In this document: one piece after another, positions 42,211 through 51,311 of the stretch | Position numbering within the stretch: position 1 is the stretch's first letter | How the letters are laid out: each line of letters starts with the position of its first letter | Assembly: GCA_947642445.1 (NCBI GenBank) | Contig: CANRSF010000004.1 | Coordinates: 1-64,000, forward strand | Reading direction: 5' to 3' | Length of the DNA stretch: 64,000 nucleotides | Source of the DNA: an uncultured Collinsella sp. | GTDB taxonomy: Bacteria; Actinomycetota; Coriobacteriia; Coriobacteriales; Coriobacteriaceae | Made by a program: the position numbers and the translations under genes | Notes under the pieces: generated by a model | What the model was told of the DNA's origin: nothing | Databases searched by the model: none | Seen by the model: only the letters and a program-made list of their open reading frames with translations

Positions 42211-43914
42211 CTACCCCAGCAGGCTCAAGCCCACGGAGACAAACGCCAGGATAACGCCGACGATGGACTCGCCGCCGAGCAGGCCGCTGGCGACAACCAG
42301 GCCCTGTTCCTGGAAGGCGACGTCCTTGGCAGCCCTCTCCTCGTCAGAAAGACCAGCGGTGGCGTCGCGGTGGGCGGACCACTTGTCGTAGGCGAGCTTG
42401 ACGCAGGAGCCCAGGAATGCCGTGAGTGACATGTAGAACGGCAGGTACACGCCCAGGCCGATCATCATGGCCGGAATGCCGAGCCAGTACATGACGATGC
42501 CGGCGATAAAGCCGCCAACGAACCACGGCACGCTCGGGATGCCCGAGACCATGGTGGCGACAACGCTTGCCTGCGCGGCAACAAAGCTCTTGTCGGGGCC
42601 AAAGGCGTCCGGGCCATAGGCGGTGACGAGCGCGACCATGACGGCTGCGGCGACCAGGGCGCCCACGATGCCGCCGATGGCCTGGCCGATCCACTGTGCA
42701 CGCGGGTTGGTGCCCAGCACGGCGCCGGCTTTAAAGTCGTTCATGACGTCGCCCGCAAGGCCGCACGCCACGGCCACGATGCCGGCGATAAAGAACAGTT
42801 TGACCTGAGCGATCTGTGCGAAGGCTGCCACGATGAGCATGACGATGAGGCCGAAGATCTCCATGGGGTCGATGCCCGTCTGGCCGCAGCTCTGCGCGCT
42901 CATGATGGTGGTGACAAAGGTGAACAGCGTGACGATGACGGCCGGAACGGGGCCAAGGTCAAGCACGATGGCGATGATCACGGCGATGGCGGCAGCGCCC
43001 AGGCCGATGATACCGGCGTCGAGCTTGAGGGAGCCCGAGATGAGCGACTGCTCGTCGGTGTCGGTGGAGCTGTCGGCGGCGAGGCCGCGGACGATACCGG
43101 CGACCTGCGGCAGGATGTCCTTGAGGACGACGGCGACGCCAAAGCCCATCATGAGGCCCATACCCAAGGACTTGACGATGCCCTGCGCGGTCACAACGTC
43201 GAACAGACCGGCAGCGGTGCCGCCCACAATGATGCCAAAGTTGCCTAGCAGGGCACCGGCAAACCAGAAGGCGACCGGGGCGAAGCCCACGAGGAAGCCG
43301 ACGGAGAGCAGCATGGGCGAGTTGTAGATGCCAAAGGTCACGCCGGGAATATTGAGCGTGCAGAGCATGCCGGGCACCACGCCCAGGGCGTCGCGCAGCA
43401 CGCTATAGATGCCGGCGATGGCCATGGAACCAAAGAGCTGCTTGCCGGTTTTGCCGCCAGCCTCGGTTGCGCGCAAGGTCTGAGCTGCGGCGTTGCCGGT
43501 GGGGAACTCAAGCGCGGCGTCCACGATAAAGTGACGGTGGATGAGCGCGGTGGCCAGCAGACCCAGGATAGTGCCGGCGAGTGCCACGATAAACATGTCG
43601 AGCCAGCTAATCTGGTCGGCATAGCCCAGCATCCAGGCGCCCGGGATGGTAAACGCCAGACCGCCGGCGACCATGGCGCCTGCGGACATGATGGTGTGGG
43701 TGACGTTTGCCTCGTTGAGGCTGGCGTTGCCCATGAGTTTGAGGAAGAACAGCGAGATGACGGCAGCAAAGACGATCGGCCAGGGGAGTGCGCCCATCTT
43801 GAGGGCGGTGTAGGCCGAGCTTGCCGTGATGATCACGCAGCCAAGGACGCCGATGACGACGCCGCGCAGCGTGAGTTGCCCGCGCATCGAGGCGCGGTTT
43901 GAGGGATTGCTCAT
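42211..43914 (-). CDS. OPT family oligopeptide transporter
   Basis: 567 residues and about 14 membrane segments. N-terminal TLRGVVIGVLGCVIITASSAYTALKMGALPWPIVFAAVIS and FPTGNAAAQTLRATEAGG are characteristic of the bacterial PT/OPT clade, which imports small peptides, glutathione-type peptides or metal chelates by proton coupling. Further blocks are GIDPMEIFGLIVMLIVAAFAQ and ACGLAGDVMNDFKAGAVLGTNPRAQWIGQAIGG. The substrate is unknown. It is monocistronic with its own terminator; the ATG is preceded by AAAGGAGTT. Confidence 0.92.
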   Translation of the reverse strand: MSNPSNRASMRGQLTLRGVVIGVLGCVIITASSAYTALKMGALPWPIVFAAVISLFFLKLMGNASLNEANVTHTIMSAGAMVAGGLAFTIPGAWMLGYADQISWLDMFIVALAGTILGLLATALIHRHFIVDAALEFPTGNAAAQTLRATEAGGKTGKQLFGSMAIAGIYSVLRDALGVVPGMLCTLNIPGVTFGIYNSPMLLSVGFLVGFAPVAFWFAGALLGNFGIIVGGTAAGLFDVVTAQGIVKSLGMGLMMGFGVAVVLKDILPQVAGIVRGLAADSSTDTDEQSLISGSLKLDAGIIGLGAAAIAVIIAIVLDLGPVPAVIVTLFTFVTTIMSAQSCGQTGIDPMEIFGLIVMLIVAAFAQIAQVKLFFIAGIVAVACGLAGDVMNDFKAGAVLGTNPRAQWIGQAIGGIVGALVAAAVMVALVTAYGPDAFGPDKSFVAAQASVVATMVSGIPSVPWFVGGFIAGIVMYWLGIPAMMIGLGVYLPFYMSLTAFLGSCVKLAYDKWSAHRDATAGLSDEERAAKDVAFQEQGLVVASGLLGGESIVGVILAFVSVGLSLLG

Positions 43915-44106
43915 ATAAAACTCCTTTGCGTATATCCGCTTCCCCCGGGAGCGCCGTTACGGATACGGCGCGGGAAGTCGGGTTACCAAGGGCCGCCGCG
44001 TGAGCTCGCAAACGACCGCGCACCAGTATAACCGCAAGGTAGTCATTTTGGGATGGCTGGTTTAGGTAGGCGATATACTGCTGGGCAGACGAAAGGAGCG
44101 CCGACG

Positions 44107-44958
44107 ATGCTTAATGGGTGTGCATATATATTGACGGTCGACGTGGGCAACACGTTCATTCGCTTTGGCCTGTTTGCCGAGGATTCAGCCGCGGCACAGG
44201 AGCGCCCGCTCGCGACGTGCGAGATCACCACGCCGTCGAGCATCACAGCAGACGAGGCGCGCATGCGTCTCGCTCAAGTCATGGCCGCGCTGGCGGCCGA
44301 TGCGGGCATGCCGGGCGCACTTGTGCCCACGGCTGCCGTGCTGAGCTGCGTGGTGCCGGCGCTCGAGCGCCCGTGGAAGACGGCGCTTTCCCGTACATGC
44401 ACGGGACGCGTGCTCACCGTGGGGCCGGGCCTCAAGACCGGCATGCCCGTCCACTACGACGACCCGGCCGAGATCGGCCCCGACCGCATCGCCGACGCTG
44501 TGGCGGCACGCGCCGTCTACGGCTCTCCCTGCATCGTGATCGACTTGGGTACCACGACCAATATCGAGGTCATCGACGCGCGCGGCACCTTTGTGGGCGG
44601 CGTCATCGCACCGGGTCTGGCGCTTGGCGCCCGCTCGCTTTCGGCTGCTGCGGCGCGTCTGCCGCAGGTCGAGCCCTCGGCACCCACGCACGTCATCGGC
44701 CGCAACACGCGCGAGGCCATGCGTTCGGGCGTGGTTCTGGGCGAGGTAGCCCGCATCGACGGCATGCTCGACATGGTGCTTGCCGAGATGCGCGCGACCA
44801 AGGCCGCGGGGGAGGGCGACGTGCCCATCGTCATTACCGGCGACGACGCCGAGGCGCTCGCGTCGCTGGTCGGTCACAGTCTGACGGTCGACGACACGCT
44901 GACGTTGCGAGGACTCGCCGAGCTCTACCGCATCAACCAAAAGCCCCGCCGCGTGTAA
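44107..44958 (+). CDS. coaX: type III pantothenate kinase
   Basis: First committed step of CoA synthesis, phosphorylating pantothenate with ATP and a monovalent cation. 283 residues: the P-loop-like ILTVDVGNTFIRFG, the pantothenate/cation block EIGPDRIADAVAARAVYG, the second phosphate motif IVIDLGTTTNIEVID, and GGVIAPGLALGARSLSAAAARLPQV. I chose the ATG at 44107 after AAAGGAG; the 18 extra residues of the track are not family-like. It fits a genome with much CoA-based metabolism, as in the activase region. The dCMP deaminase follows. Confidence 0.93.
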   Translation: MLNGCAYILTVDVGNTFIRFGLFAEDSAAAQERPLATCEITTPSSITADEARMRLAQVMAALAADAGMPGALVPTAAVLSCVVPALERPWKTALSRTCTGRVLTVGPGLKTGMPVHYDDPAEIGPDRIADAVAARAVYGSPCIVIDLGTTTNIEVIDARGTFVGGVIAPGLALGARSLSAAAARLPQVEPSAPTHVIGRNTREAMRSGVVLGEVARIDGMLDMVLAEMRATKAAGEGDVPIVITGDDAEALASLVGHSLTVDDTLTLRGLAELYRINQKPRRV

Positions 44959-45042
44959 AAGTGAGGGCGCCGGTGGGACAAACGCCTCCACCTTTCACCT
45001 GCTACAATGGGTCAAATTATTGCGATTACGGAGGTGTCTGCC

Positions 45043-45567
45043 ATGTCGGACGATCTTCATCAAACTTCGTCAGGCAAGCGCCTGGACGTCATTAGCTGGG
45101 ACGAGTTCTTTATGAGCGTGGCCATCGCCGCGCAGCGCCGCAGTAAGGACCCCAACACGCAGGTGGGCGCGTGCATCGCCAGCACCAACCACCGCATCCT
45201 TTCGGTGGGCTACAACGGTACGCCCTCGGCGCTCAACGACGACTTTTTCCCGTGGGGCACGAGCGACGACCCGTTGCAGGACAAGCACAACTATGTGGTG
45301 CATGCCGAGGCAAACGCCGTGCTCAACTACCGTGGCTCGCTCAAAGATCTTGAGGGTTCCACGGTCTACGTCACGCTGTTCCCGTGCCACGACTGCGCCA
45401 AGATTTTGGCGCAGGTGGGCGTGGGCGAGGTTGTCTACCTGGACAACAAGTACGCCGACACCGATGACGGCCGTATCAGCCGCCGCATTCTCGATTCCTG
45501 CGGCATCAGCTACCGCCAGGTTATCGTCGATGTCCACATCGGCACCGAGGGACAGGCTCAGCAGTAG
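45043..45567 (+). CDS. dCMP/cytidylate deaminase (ComEB-like)
   Basis: 174 residues of the zinc-dependent deaminase family. The metal site is in VVHAEANAVLNY (His and catalytic Glu) and LFPCHDCAKILAQVGV (two Cys); SKDPNTQVGACIAS and GYNGTPSALNDDFF are the typical dCMP deaminase blocks. It supplies dUMP for thymidylate synthesis. The ATG at 45043 has GGAGGTG upstream; the track's start at 45007 lacks a ribosome site. It may share a transcript with coaX, 84 bases upstream. Confidence 0.92.
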   Translation: MSDDLHQTSSGKRLDVISWDEFFMSVAIAAQRRSKDPNTQVGACIASTNHRILSVGYNGTPSALNDDFFPWGTSDDPLQDKHNYVVHAEANAVLNYRGSLKDLEGSTVYVTLFPCHDCAKILAQVGVGEVVYLDNKYADTDDGRISRRILDSCGISYRQVIVDVHIGTEGQAQQ

Positions 45568-45744
45568 CAGCAGCCTGTGTTAGCGTCGGGCGCCGGCAAA
45601 AGCAGCTAAAAGAGCCCCGTCCCAAATTGACTGCTCGTGAAAGTCATGTCCGCACGCATGGCTGGCGCCTAAGCGGGTACATGGCTGTAGTAACATAGCC
45701 CCTGTCCGCGGGCGTGCCCGCGTTATTGTGAGAAAGGAGCCCCT

Positions 45745-46023
45745 GTGGCTGTTAACGAAGAGCTGCTTAAGAAGGTTCTTGAGGAGATTCGCCCCAACCT
45801 GCAGGCTGACGGCGGCGATATGGAGTATGTGGGTGTTGATGACGAGGGCGTCGTCAAACTGGAGCTGCAGGGTGCCTGCGCCGGCTGCCCTATGAGCGCG
45901 CTGACCCTGTCCATGGGTATCGAGCGTATCCTCAAGGAGCATGTGCCCGGCGTTACCCGTGTCGAGCAGGTTAATGCCTCCGGCGAGACCGACGACCTGT
46001 ACGACGAGTACGCGCCGTTCTAA
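45745..46023 (+). CDS. NifU C-terminal-like Fe-S scaffold protein
   Basis: 92 residues. The NifU C-terminal domain alone: LLKKVLEEIRPNLQADGGDMEYVGVDDEGVVKLELQGACAGCPMSALTLSMGIERILKEHVPGV, with the CxxC pair (CAGC) that holds a transient Fe-S cluster. It delivers clusters to client proteins such as the iron-sulfur enzymes encoded nearby (radical SAM, activase). GTG start after AGAAAGGAGC. The 177 bases before it show no other feature. lgt follows with a 109-base gap. Confidence 0.92.
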   Translation: MAVNEELLKKVLEEIRPNLQADGGDMEYVGVDDEGVVKLELQGACAGCPMSALTLSMGIERILKEHVPGVTRVEQVNASGETDDLYDEYAPF

Positions 46024-46132
46024 GATGCGAAAGCTGCGGACGGCATACTCCGCATAGACGTTACGCCCAAATATGCGGCTGCGAGCGCAAGGCCCGCGGC
46101 CGCATTTGTATGTAGGGAGTAGGAGGGTCGAC

Positions 46133-46954
46133 ATGCTCAACGACTTCTACCATATGCTTGATCCCGTCGCGATTTCGGCGGGGCCCATCACGATTTACTG
46201 GTATGGTCTGGCCTATGTGGTCGGTGCCCTGCTCACGGCGGTCGTCATGTACCGCACGCAGCGTCGCTGGGGCTTTAGCATCACGATTGACGACCTGACG
46301 AGTGTCGTGGTCGGCGTGGTCTTTGGCCTCATTATCGGTGCGCGCCTGTTCTACGTCGTCTTTTACGGTGATGGCTACTACTGGGCGCACCCGCTCGAGA
46401 TCTTTGCCACCAACGAGGGCGGCATGAGCTTCCATGGCGGTTTGGTGGGCGGTATTATCGGCGGCATCATCGTGTGCCGCATGTATAAGCTCGACGCATG
46501 GACTTTGGCAGACCTTGCCGTCATCGGCGCGCCGCTGGCCCTGTGCCTGGGCCGTTGTGCCAACTTTGTCAACGGTGAGCTGTGGGGCAAGCCGACCGAT
46601 CTGCCCTGGGGTGTGGTCTTTGGCGGGACTGCGGGCGATATGCCGCGTCACCCCTCCCAGCTCTACGAGGCATTTCTTGAGGGCATTGTGCTTTTTTGCA
46701 TTCTGCAGGTGCTCAGCCGCAAAAAGCCGCTACTGCCTCAGGGTACGTTTATGGGCGTGTTCGTGATGGGATACGGCATCGTCCGCTTCCTCGTCGAGTT
46801 CGTGCGCGTGCCCGACGCCCAGCTTGGCTATCTGCTGGGCGGCGTCATCACGATGGGGCAGCTGCTGAGTCTTCCGCTCGTGATCGCCGGCCTGGCGCTC
46901 ATCATCTTCGCGCGACACCGCAACCGTCCCCAGCGCATCTACCTCGACGCCTAA
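46133..46954 (+). CDS. lgt: prolipoprotein diacylglyceryl transferase
   Basis: Inner-membrane enzyme that adds diacylglycerol from phosphatidylglycerol to the lipobox Cys of prolipoproteins; 273 residues, seven membrane segments. Family signatures: ITIYWYGLAYVVGA, GGMSFHGGLVGG (essential His), CLGRCANFVNGELWGKPTDLPWGVVFGG (the Lgt signature with Arg, Asn and Glu), and RHPSQLYEAFLEG. The ATG at 46133 follows GTAGGAGGG; the track's first 20 residues are not part of it. Its clients would include the lipoprotein substrate-binding protein of this window. The TAA runs into a hairpin repeat. Confidence 0.96.
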   Translation: MLNDFYHMLDPVAISAGPITIYWYGLAYVVGALLTAVVMYRTQRRWGFSITIDDLTSVVVGVVFGLIIGARLFYVVFYGDGYYWAHPLEIFATNEGGMSFHGGLVGGIIGGIIVCRMYKLDAWTLADLAVIGAPLALCLGRCANFVNGELWGKPTDLPWGVVFGGTAGDMPRHPSQLYEAFLEGIVLFCILQVLSRKKPLLPQGTFMGVFVMGYGIVRFLVEFVRVPDAQLGYLLGGVITMGQLLSLPLVIAGLALIIFARHRNRPQRIYLDA

Positions 46955-46996
46955 CCACCACAAAGGGGACACAGGCACCTTTGTGGTGGTTTTGCT
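46953..46996 (+). repeat. CACCACAAAGG hairpin repeat, copy B2
   Basis: Starts within the lgt TAA: AACCACCACAAAGG / GGACACAGGCA / CCTTTGTGGTGGTTTTGCTGA. Related to 27979-28020; a stem with a T-rich tail. Confidence 0.8.
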
Positions 46997-47030
46997 GAGT
47001 TTGATAGGTTTCTAGAAAGGCTTTCGGACT

Positions 47031-49214
47031 GTGAAGGATTCCGATCTCTCCACAACGGCTGCGCGCGACGCGGCCCGCATCGTCTGGTTTAAGCGCTACC
47101 CCGCCAAGCAGACGCTCATCGCATTTCTGCTCGCGCTGTTGGCGACCACGGCGTTTTCCATCGATCCCGCGCCGGTCTCGAGCAACGCAGTCTTGGCGAT
47201 TGACCCCAAAGCCTCGGGCATGCTGTACGTGTGCTACGAGGTGCTTCTCTCGTTTGCCGGCCATACCGACGCGGTCATGCTGCTTGCGCTTGCCTGCCTG
47301 CTCACGCTGCCGTTTCGCTACGTATTCTTTGGCCGCGGCGATGCTTGGCGTCCTTCGGTGATCCTTCCGTCGCTGTTCTTTGCCGTCTGCATGGTGTTTG
47401 GCCGCAGCTACGACCTCACCGATTCTGCCGAGATCGTACTCGGCGACAAGGCTCGCATCATCTGCGCCTGGATAGGCGGTGCGGGCTGGATGCTCTTGGC
47501 GGTCGTTGCCTTCTACCTGGCTTTTGAGTGTCTAGATTGGCTGAGCTCTCGGCGCATTCCGTTTTCCGAAGCGCACTTTGGCCGCGTATGGCGTGTGGCT
47601 CACGCCGTGCTCTCGGTCCATCCCTTTGCCGGGCCCTTCCTGGTGCTTATGGTCGCCTGGGCGCCCACGCTCATCGCTTCGCTGCCCGGCCTTTTTATGG
47701 GAGATACGGGTGCGCAGATTCGCCAGTGGTTCAACTACCCCAACGGCACGAGTGACTACCTGCGTCTGCTCAATCCCAATGTGTTGCTCAACGGACATCA
47801 CCCCGTGGTGCACACGGCTATCATCGGTTCGTGCGTCCAGCTGGGGCTTTCACTGTTCAACAGTGCCAACGCAGGTCTTGCCATCTACACCTGCGCTCAG
47901 TTCGTCATTACGGCCGCCTGCATGGCCTATTCCATCTCGTCGCTGCGCAAGCTGGGCGTGAGCTTGCCGATTCGCGGCGTGATCTTGCTGTTCTTTGTGT
48001 TTATGCCCATGTTCTCCAACTACGCGGCCCTGCTTACCAAAGATGTGCTGTTTGCCGACGCGTTTTTGGTGCTGTTGGTGCAGGCCGTGAAGCTCGTGGC
48101 ATGCGGCCTGCCCCGTCGCGATGCCAATGCCGAGCGTGCGGGCGAACAGAGGCCCGTGCTCTTTGCGCGCCATGACTGGCTGCTGCTCGCTCTGGGTGCC
48201 ATGGGTTCCACGTTTCTGCGCAACGGCGGTCTGGTCTTTCCGTTGGCGGTCTGCGTGATTGCGGCGGCGTTTTGCGCATGGGATGTACATGTCGCCCGTC
48301 GTGCGGCTAAGCAGACGGGCACCGCGGTCTCATGCGCCACGCCGCGCTTCCGCTGGGTTGGCGTCCTCGCGGTGCTCGCACTCTGCCTTGCCTCTAATAT
48401 GTACTTCACCAAGGTCTTTATGCCGGCGCACGACATTACGCCTGGTTCCAAGCGCGAAATCCTCTCGATTCCGTTCCAGCAGACGGCTCGTTTCGTCCAA
48501 AAGCACGACGGCCTCAACTCGGGCGTCAACCCTACGGTTAAGGAGGACGGCACCATCGTGGAGGCTCCTTGCGACGGCTTGGTGACCGACGAAGAGCGTG
48601 CCGTGATCGACCGTGTGCTCAAGTACGAGAATCTGGGCCGCCGCTACAACCCGGATAAGTCGGATGCCGTCAAAAATTGCTTTAACGAGTACGCCTCGCA
48701 GGAGGACATCAAGGCCTATTTTGAGGTATGGGCCCAGATGTTCAAAAAGGATCCCGAGTGCTATATCTCGGCGCTCATCAATAACTATTACGGCTACTTT
48801 TATCCGAGTGCCCGCGATGCGTGGGTCTACAGCACGGCGCGCAGTGCCGAGATTATGGCGCGCCCCGATAATCTCAAGTACTTCGACTTCCATCCGGTCG
48901 ATAGCAAGGTTGTGCGCTGGTGCGACCACCTGATTAACCTGTATCGCGTGGCAGTACAACGCATCCCGTTTATTTCGCTCACCATGAGCTCGGCCACCTA
49001 TGTGTGGATCATGATCGCCGTGGTGGTCTACCTGCTGCGTCGTCATTCATGGCGTGCGCTGGCGATCTGGGTGCCGCTGTTGGGCGTGCTCGCCGTGTGC
49101 CTGATTGGCCCGTGCAACGGCTCGACCTACATGCGCTACCTGTATCCGGCCATCGCCTGCATGCCCTTCGCCATCGGCGCCACCGTCACCCGCAGCGACT
49201 TCCTCTGGTCCTAA
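47031..49214 (+). CDS. DUF6020-like large membrane protein
   Basis: 727 residues with about 11-12 membrane segments and a C-terminal external domain of about 170 residues before the last two helices. It resembles GT-C-type polytopic glycosyltransferases and DUF6020 proteins: an external acidic region early (WAPTLIASLPGLFMGDTGAQIRQWFN), DYLRLLNPNVLLNGHHPVVHTAIIGSC, and a late SATYVWIMIAVVVYLL...GSTYMRYLYPAIACMPFAIG. In such proteins, transfer of a lipid-linked sugar on the outer face is typical, but it is not shown here. GTG start after AAAGGCTTTCGGACT. Its TAA borders another hairpin. Confidence 0.75.
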   Translation: MKDSDLSTTAARDAARIVWFKRYPAKQTLIAFLLALLATTAFSIDPAPVSSNAVLAIDPKASGMLYVCYEVLLSFAGHTDAVMLLALACLLTLPFRYVFFGRGDAWRPSVILPSLFFAVCMVFGRSYDLTDSAEIVLGDKARIICAWIGGAGWMLLAVVAFYLAFECLDWLSSRRIPFSEAHFGRVWRVAHAVLSVHPFAGPFLVLMVAWAPTLIASLPGLFMGDTGAQIRQWFNYPNGTSDYLRLLNPNVLLNGHHPVVHTAIIGSCVQLGLSLFNSANAGLAIYTCAQFVITAACMAYSISSLRKLGVSLPIRGVILLFFVFMPMFSNYAALLTKDVLFADAFLVLLVQAVKLVACGLPRRDANAERAGEQRPVLFARHDWLLLALGAMGSTFLRNGGLVFPLAVCVIAAAFCAWDVHVARRAAKQTGTAVSCATPRFRWVGVLAVLALCLASNMYFTKVFMPAHDITPGSKREILSIPFQQTARFVQKHDGLNSGVNPTVKEDGTIVEAPCDGLVTDEERAVIDRVLKYENLGRRYNPDKSDAVKNCFNEYASQEDIKAYFEVWAQMFKKDPECYISALINNYYGYFYPSARDAWVYSTARSAEIMARPDNLKYFDFHPVDSKVVRWCDHLINLYRVAVQRIPFISLTMSSATYVWIMIAVVVYLLRRHSWRALAIWVPLLGVLAVCLIGPCNGSTYMRYLYPAIACMPFAIGATVTRSDFLWS

Positions 49215-49252
49215 CTTGGTGCATTGGGGTCAGGTTACTTTGCACCAAAGGG
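49213..49252 (+). repeat. hairpin at a stop codon (class D)
   Basis: AACTTGGTGCATTGGGGTCAGGTTACTTTGCACCAAAG: TTGGTGCA/TGCACCAA arms with a GGGGTCAGG loop, directly on the TAA of the DUF6020-like gene. The rest of 49215-49379 is the presumed yebC promoter region. Confidence 0.65.
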
Positions 49253-49379
49253 TGGCATCATCACGACGCCTTCATTTTGGGGTTTATCTCGCAGGCCAGT
49301 AGGTATATCATAACGACGTTTGTTTATATTGCCCGAGCATCTGCGCTGGGCTTTAGGTCGAAACCGATAGGAGACACGT

Positions 49380-50186
49380 ATGTCCGGACACTCTAAGTGG
49401 GCCACAACCAAGCATCGTAAGGGCGCGCAGGACGCCAAGCGTTCCGCCCTCTTCTCCAAGCTGAGCCGCAACATCACCGTTGCTGCCCGTCTCGGCGGCG
49501 ACCCGCTGCCCGAGAACAACGCCAGCCTCGCTGCTGCTGTTGCCAAGGCCAAGGCTCAGTCCATGCCTAAGGACAAGATCAAGTCCGCTATCGACAAGGC
49601 TTTTGGTTCGGGTGCCGATGCCGCCGTCTACGAGAACATCGTGTACGAGGGCTATGGTCCCGCCGGTGTCGCCGTCTACGTTGACTGCCTGACCGATAAT
49701 CGCAACCGCACTGCCGCCGATGTCCGTTCCGCCTTCTCCCACGCTGGTGGCAACCTGGGCACCTCCGGCTCCGTCGCCTTCCAGTTTGAGCGCAAGGGCC
49801 AGATCGTCGTCGCCAAGGAGATCCTGGACGAGAATGCCAAGAAGGAGACCATGATCGCCAACGGTGCTGCCGGTGACGAGGATGAGTTCATGATGGCCAT
49901 CGCCGAGGCCGGTGGCGAGGACTACGAGGACGCCGGCGAGGAGTGGATCGTCTGGACCGCTGCTAACGACGTCATGGCTGTTTCCAAGGCACTCGAGGAG
50001 CAGGGCGTCCAGGTCAAGGGTTCCGAGACCACCATGGTTCCGACCACCCCGACCGAGGTCTCCGGTACCGACGCCAAGAAGGTTCAGCGCCTCATCGACC
50101 GTCTCGAGGAGCTCGACGACGTCCAGGACGTCTACAGCACCATGGACATGACCGACGAGGTCATCGCTGCCCTCGAGGAGGAGTAG
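49380..50186 (+). CDS. YebC/PmpR-type protein
   Basis: 268 residues; all three domains are visible. They are the N-terminal helical part (MSGHSKWATTKHRKGAQDAKRSALFSKLSRNITVAARLGG), the middle part (IVYEGYGPAGVAVYVDCLTDNRNRTAADVRSAFSHAGGNLGTSGSVAFQFERKG) and the C-terminal part (VMAVSKALEEQGVQVKGSETTMVPTTPTEVSG). Family members were described as transcription regulators and more recently as translation factors that relieve ribosome stalling; sequence cannot choose. It uses a very strong codon bias, so it is probably highly expressed. Start ATG after ATAGGAG. A terminator follows. Confidence 0.93.
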   Translation: MSGHSKWATTKHRKGAQDAKRSALFSKLSRNITVAARLGGDPLPENNASLAAAVAKAKAQSMPKDKIKSAIDKAFGSGADAAVYENIVYEGYGPAGVAVYVDCLTDNRNRTAADVRSAFSHAGGNLGTSGSVAFQFERKGQIVVAKEILDENAKKETMIANGAAGDEDEFMMAIAEAGGEDYEDAGEEWIVWTAANDVMAVSKALEEQGVQVKGSETTMVPTTPTEVSGTDAKKVQRLIDRLEELDDVQDVYSTMDMTDEVIAALEEE

Positions 50187-50255
50187 CGCCTGCACGGGTT
50201 AAGCCGTGCATATCTGGGCATAATGAAGCGAGCATGCAAGCCTCGTGGAATAGAT

Positions 50256-50298
50256 GAGCCGGATCCGCGTGCGTATGGCACCGGACCCGGCTCTTTTA
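50256..50298 (+). terminator. intrinsic terminator after yebC
   Basis: GAGCCGG...CCGGCTC stem and TTTTATAA tail. A smaller stem GCACGG/CCGTGC lies closer to the stop. Confidence 0.75.
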
Positions 50299-50351
50299 TA
50301 ATGATGCGAATCGTTTTGCATTCTGTGGACCGAAACCTGAAGGGAGCGCGC

Positions 50352-50897
50352 GTGCGCGTACTCAAACGAGCCCTAGCGATCGTGTATCTTGCCGCCGCCA
50401 TCGTGGCGCTGGGTACGCTTGTCTGCCAGTTCTGGGGACCGTATACGTATCGCTTTATGCTGCTATTGCGTGACACCATGCCTCGCGTCGTCGTTACGGT
50501 GTGCGCCGCCATCGTGGCGCTTGGCGTGCTCATCGGTTTTTTCCGCTTGATGTTCGCGCGTCGCGAGCCGTCCTGCGTGCATCCGGCGGGGGAGCGCAAT
50601 ATCGAGGTCACGCTCGCAGCGCTTTCCTCGTGCGCCCGTGCCGCGGCGGAGTGCGATGATCGCGTGATGGTTGAGCATATCGAGGCGCGCGTTCAAGGCT
50701 CCGACGAGTCGCACGTTCGTTTTAAGGTCGAGGCCATCGCGCTCGATGATAGGGACGTTGCCGCTCTTGCCACCTCGATGCAGCAGCGTATCGAGGAGGC
50801 CTGCGACACCATGCTCGGTACGCCGGGCACGACTGCGCGCGTTCGCTTTTTGCCGTCCAAGACTACCGTCCAGACCGTGGAGGTTTCCGGTGAGTGA
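50352..50897 (+). CDS. amaP: AmaP-like alkaline shock membrane anchor
   Basis: About 181 residues: two membrane helices near the N-terminus (RALAIVYLAAAIVALGTLVCQFWG and VVVTVCAAIVALGVLIGFFRLMF) and a soluble Asp23-like domain (IEVTLAALSSCARAAAECDDRVMVEHIEARVQGSDESHVRFKVEAIALDDRDVAALATSMQQRIEEACDTMLG). AmaP anchors Asp23 to the membrane in Gram-positive bacteria. I chose the GTG at 50352 after AAGGGAG; the track's extra 43 residues cross the yebC terminator. It overlaps the next gene by 8 bases and starts the amaP-DUF2273-asp23 unit. Confidence 0.85.
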   Translation: MRVLKRALAIVYLAAAIVALGTLVCQFWGPYTYRFMLLLRDTMPRVVVTVCAAIVALGVLIGFFRLMFARREPSCVHPAGERNIEVTLAALSSCARAAAECDDRVMVEHIEARVQGSDESHVRFKVEAIALDDRDVAALATSMQQRIEEACDTMLGTPGTTARVRFLPSKTTVQTVEVSGE

Positions 50898-51267
50898 TAC
50901 CAACCAAGACAAGACCGCCCGCACGCCGCGCCTGACGATCGATCAGAACGCTATGCCGGCAGGCGAGTCCGCCGACACCAAGCCCGAGGCCGGCGAGCAG
51001 CACGACAGCGCCGCCAACGACTTTGACGAGGCCATGGGTCTCATCAAAGGTACGGGCGCTGCTATCTGGAGCTACGCCGTGCGCCACCCCAACACTACGC
51101 TCGGCGCCGTGGCAGGCTTTATCCTCGCCGTGCTGGTACTTACGTTGGGCCTGTGGGACACGCTTGTCATCGCATTCTTTGTGCTGATCGGCGCCGTGAT
51201 CGGCCAGATTCGCGACGGCGAGAACGGCATCGTCAACTTCTTCGGCCGCCTGTTTAGCGGCCGCTAA
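50890..51267 (+). CDS. DUF2273 membrane protein of the Asp23 operon
   Basis: 125 residues. A disordered N-terminus of about 55 residues (DTNQDKTARTPRLTIDQNAMPAGESADTKPEAG) precedes the DUF2273 core: IWSYAVRHPNTTLGAVAGFILAVLVLTLGLWDTLVIAFFVLIGAVIGQIRDGENGIVNFFGRLF, with two membrane helices. The core alone is the usual length of the family (60-80), so the extension is notable. GTG start inside the amaP end, giving an 8-base overlap. The protein accompanies AmaP and Asp23 at the membrane; its function is not known. Confidence 0.85.
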   Translation: MSDTNQDKTARTPRLTIDQNAMPAGESADTKPEAGEQHDSAANDFDEAMGLIKGTGAAIWSYAVRHPNTTLGAVAGFILAVLVLTLGLWDTLVIAFFVLIGAVIGQIRDGENGIVNFFGRLFSGR

Positions 51268-51311
51268 TACGTATTCGACTGTCGCATCCGCGGCAGGCAT
51301 AAGGAGGAACC

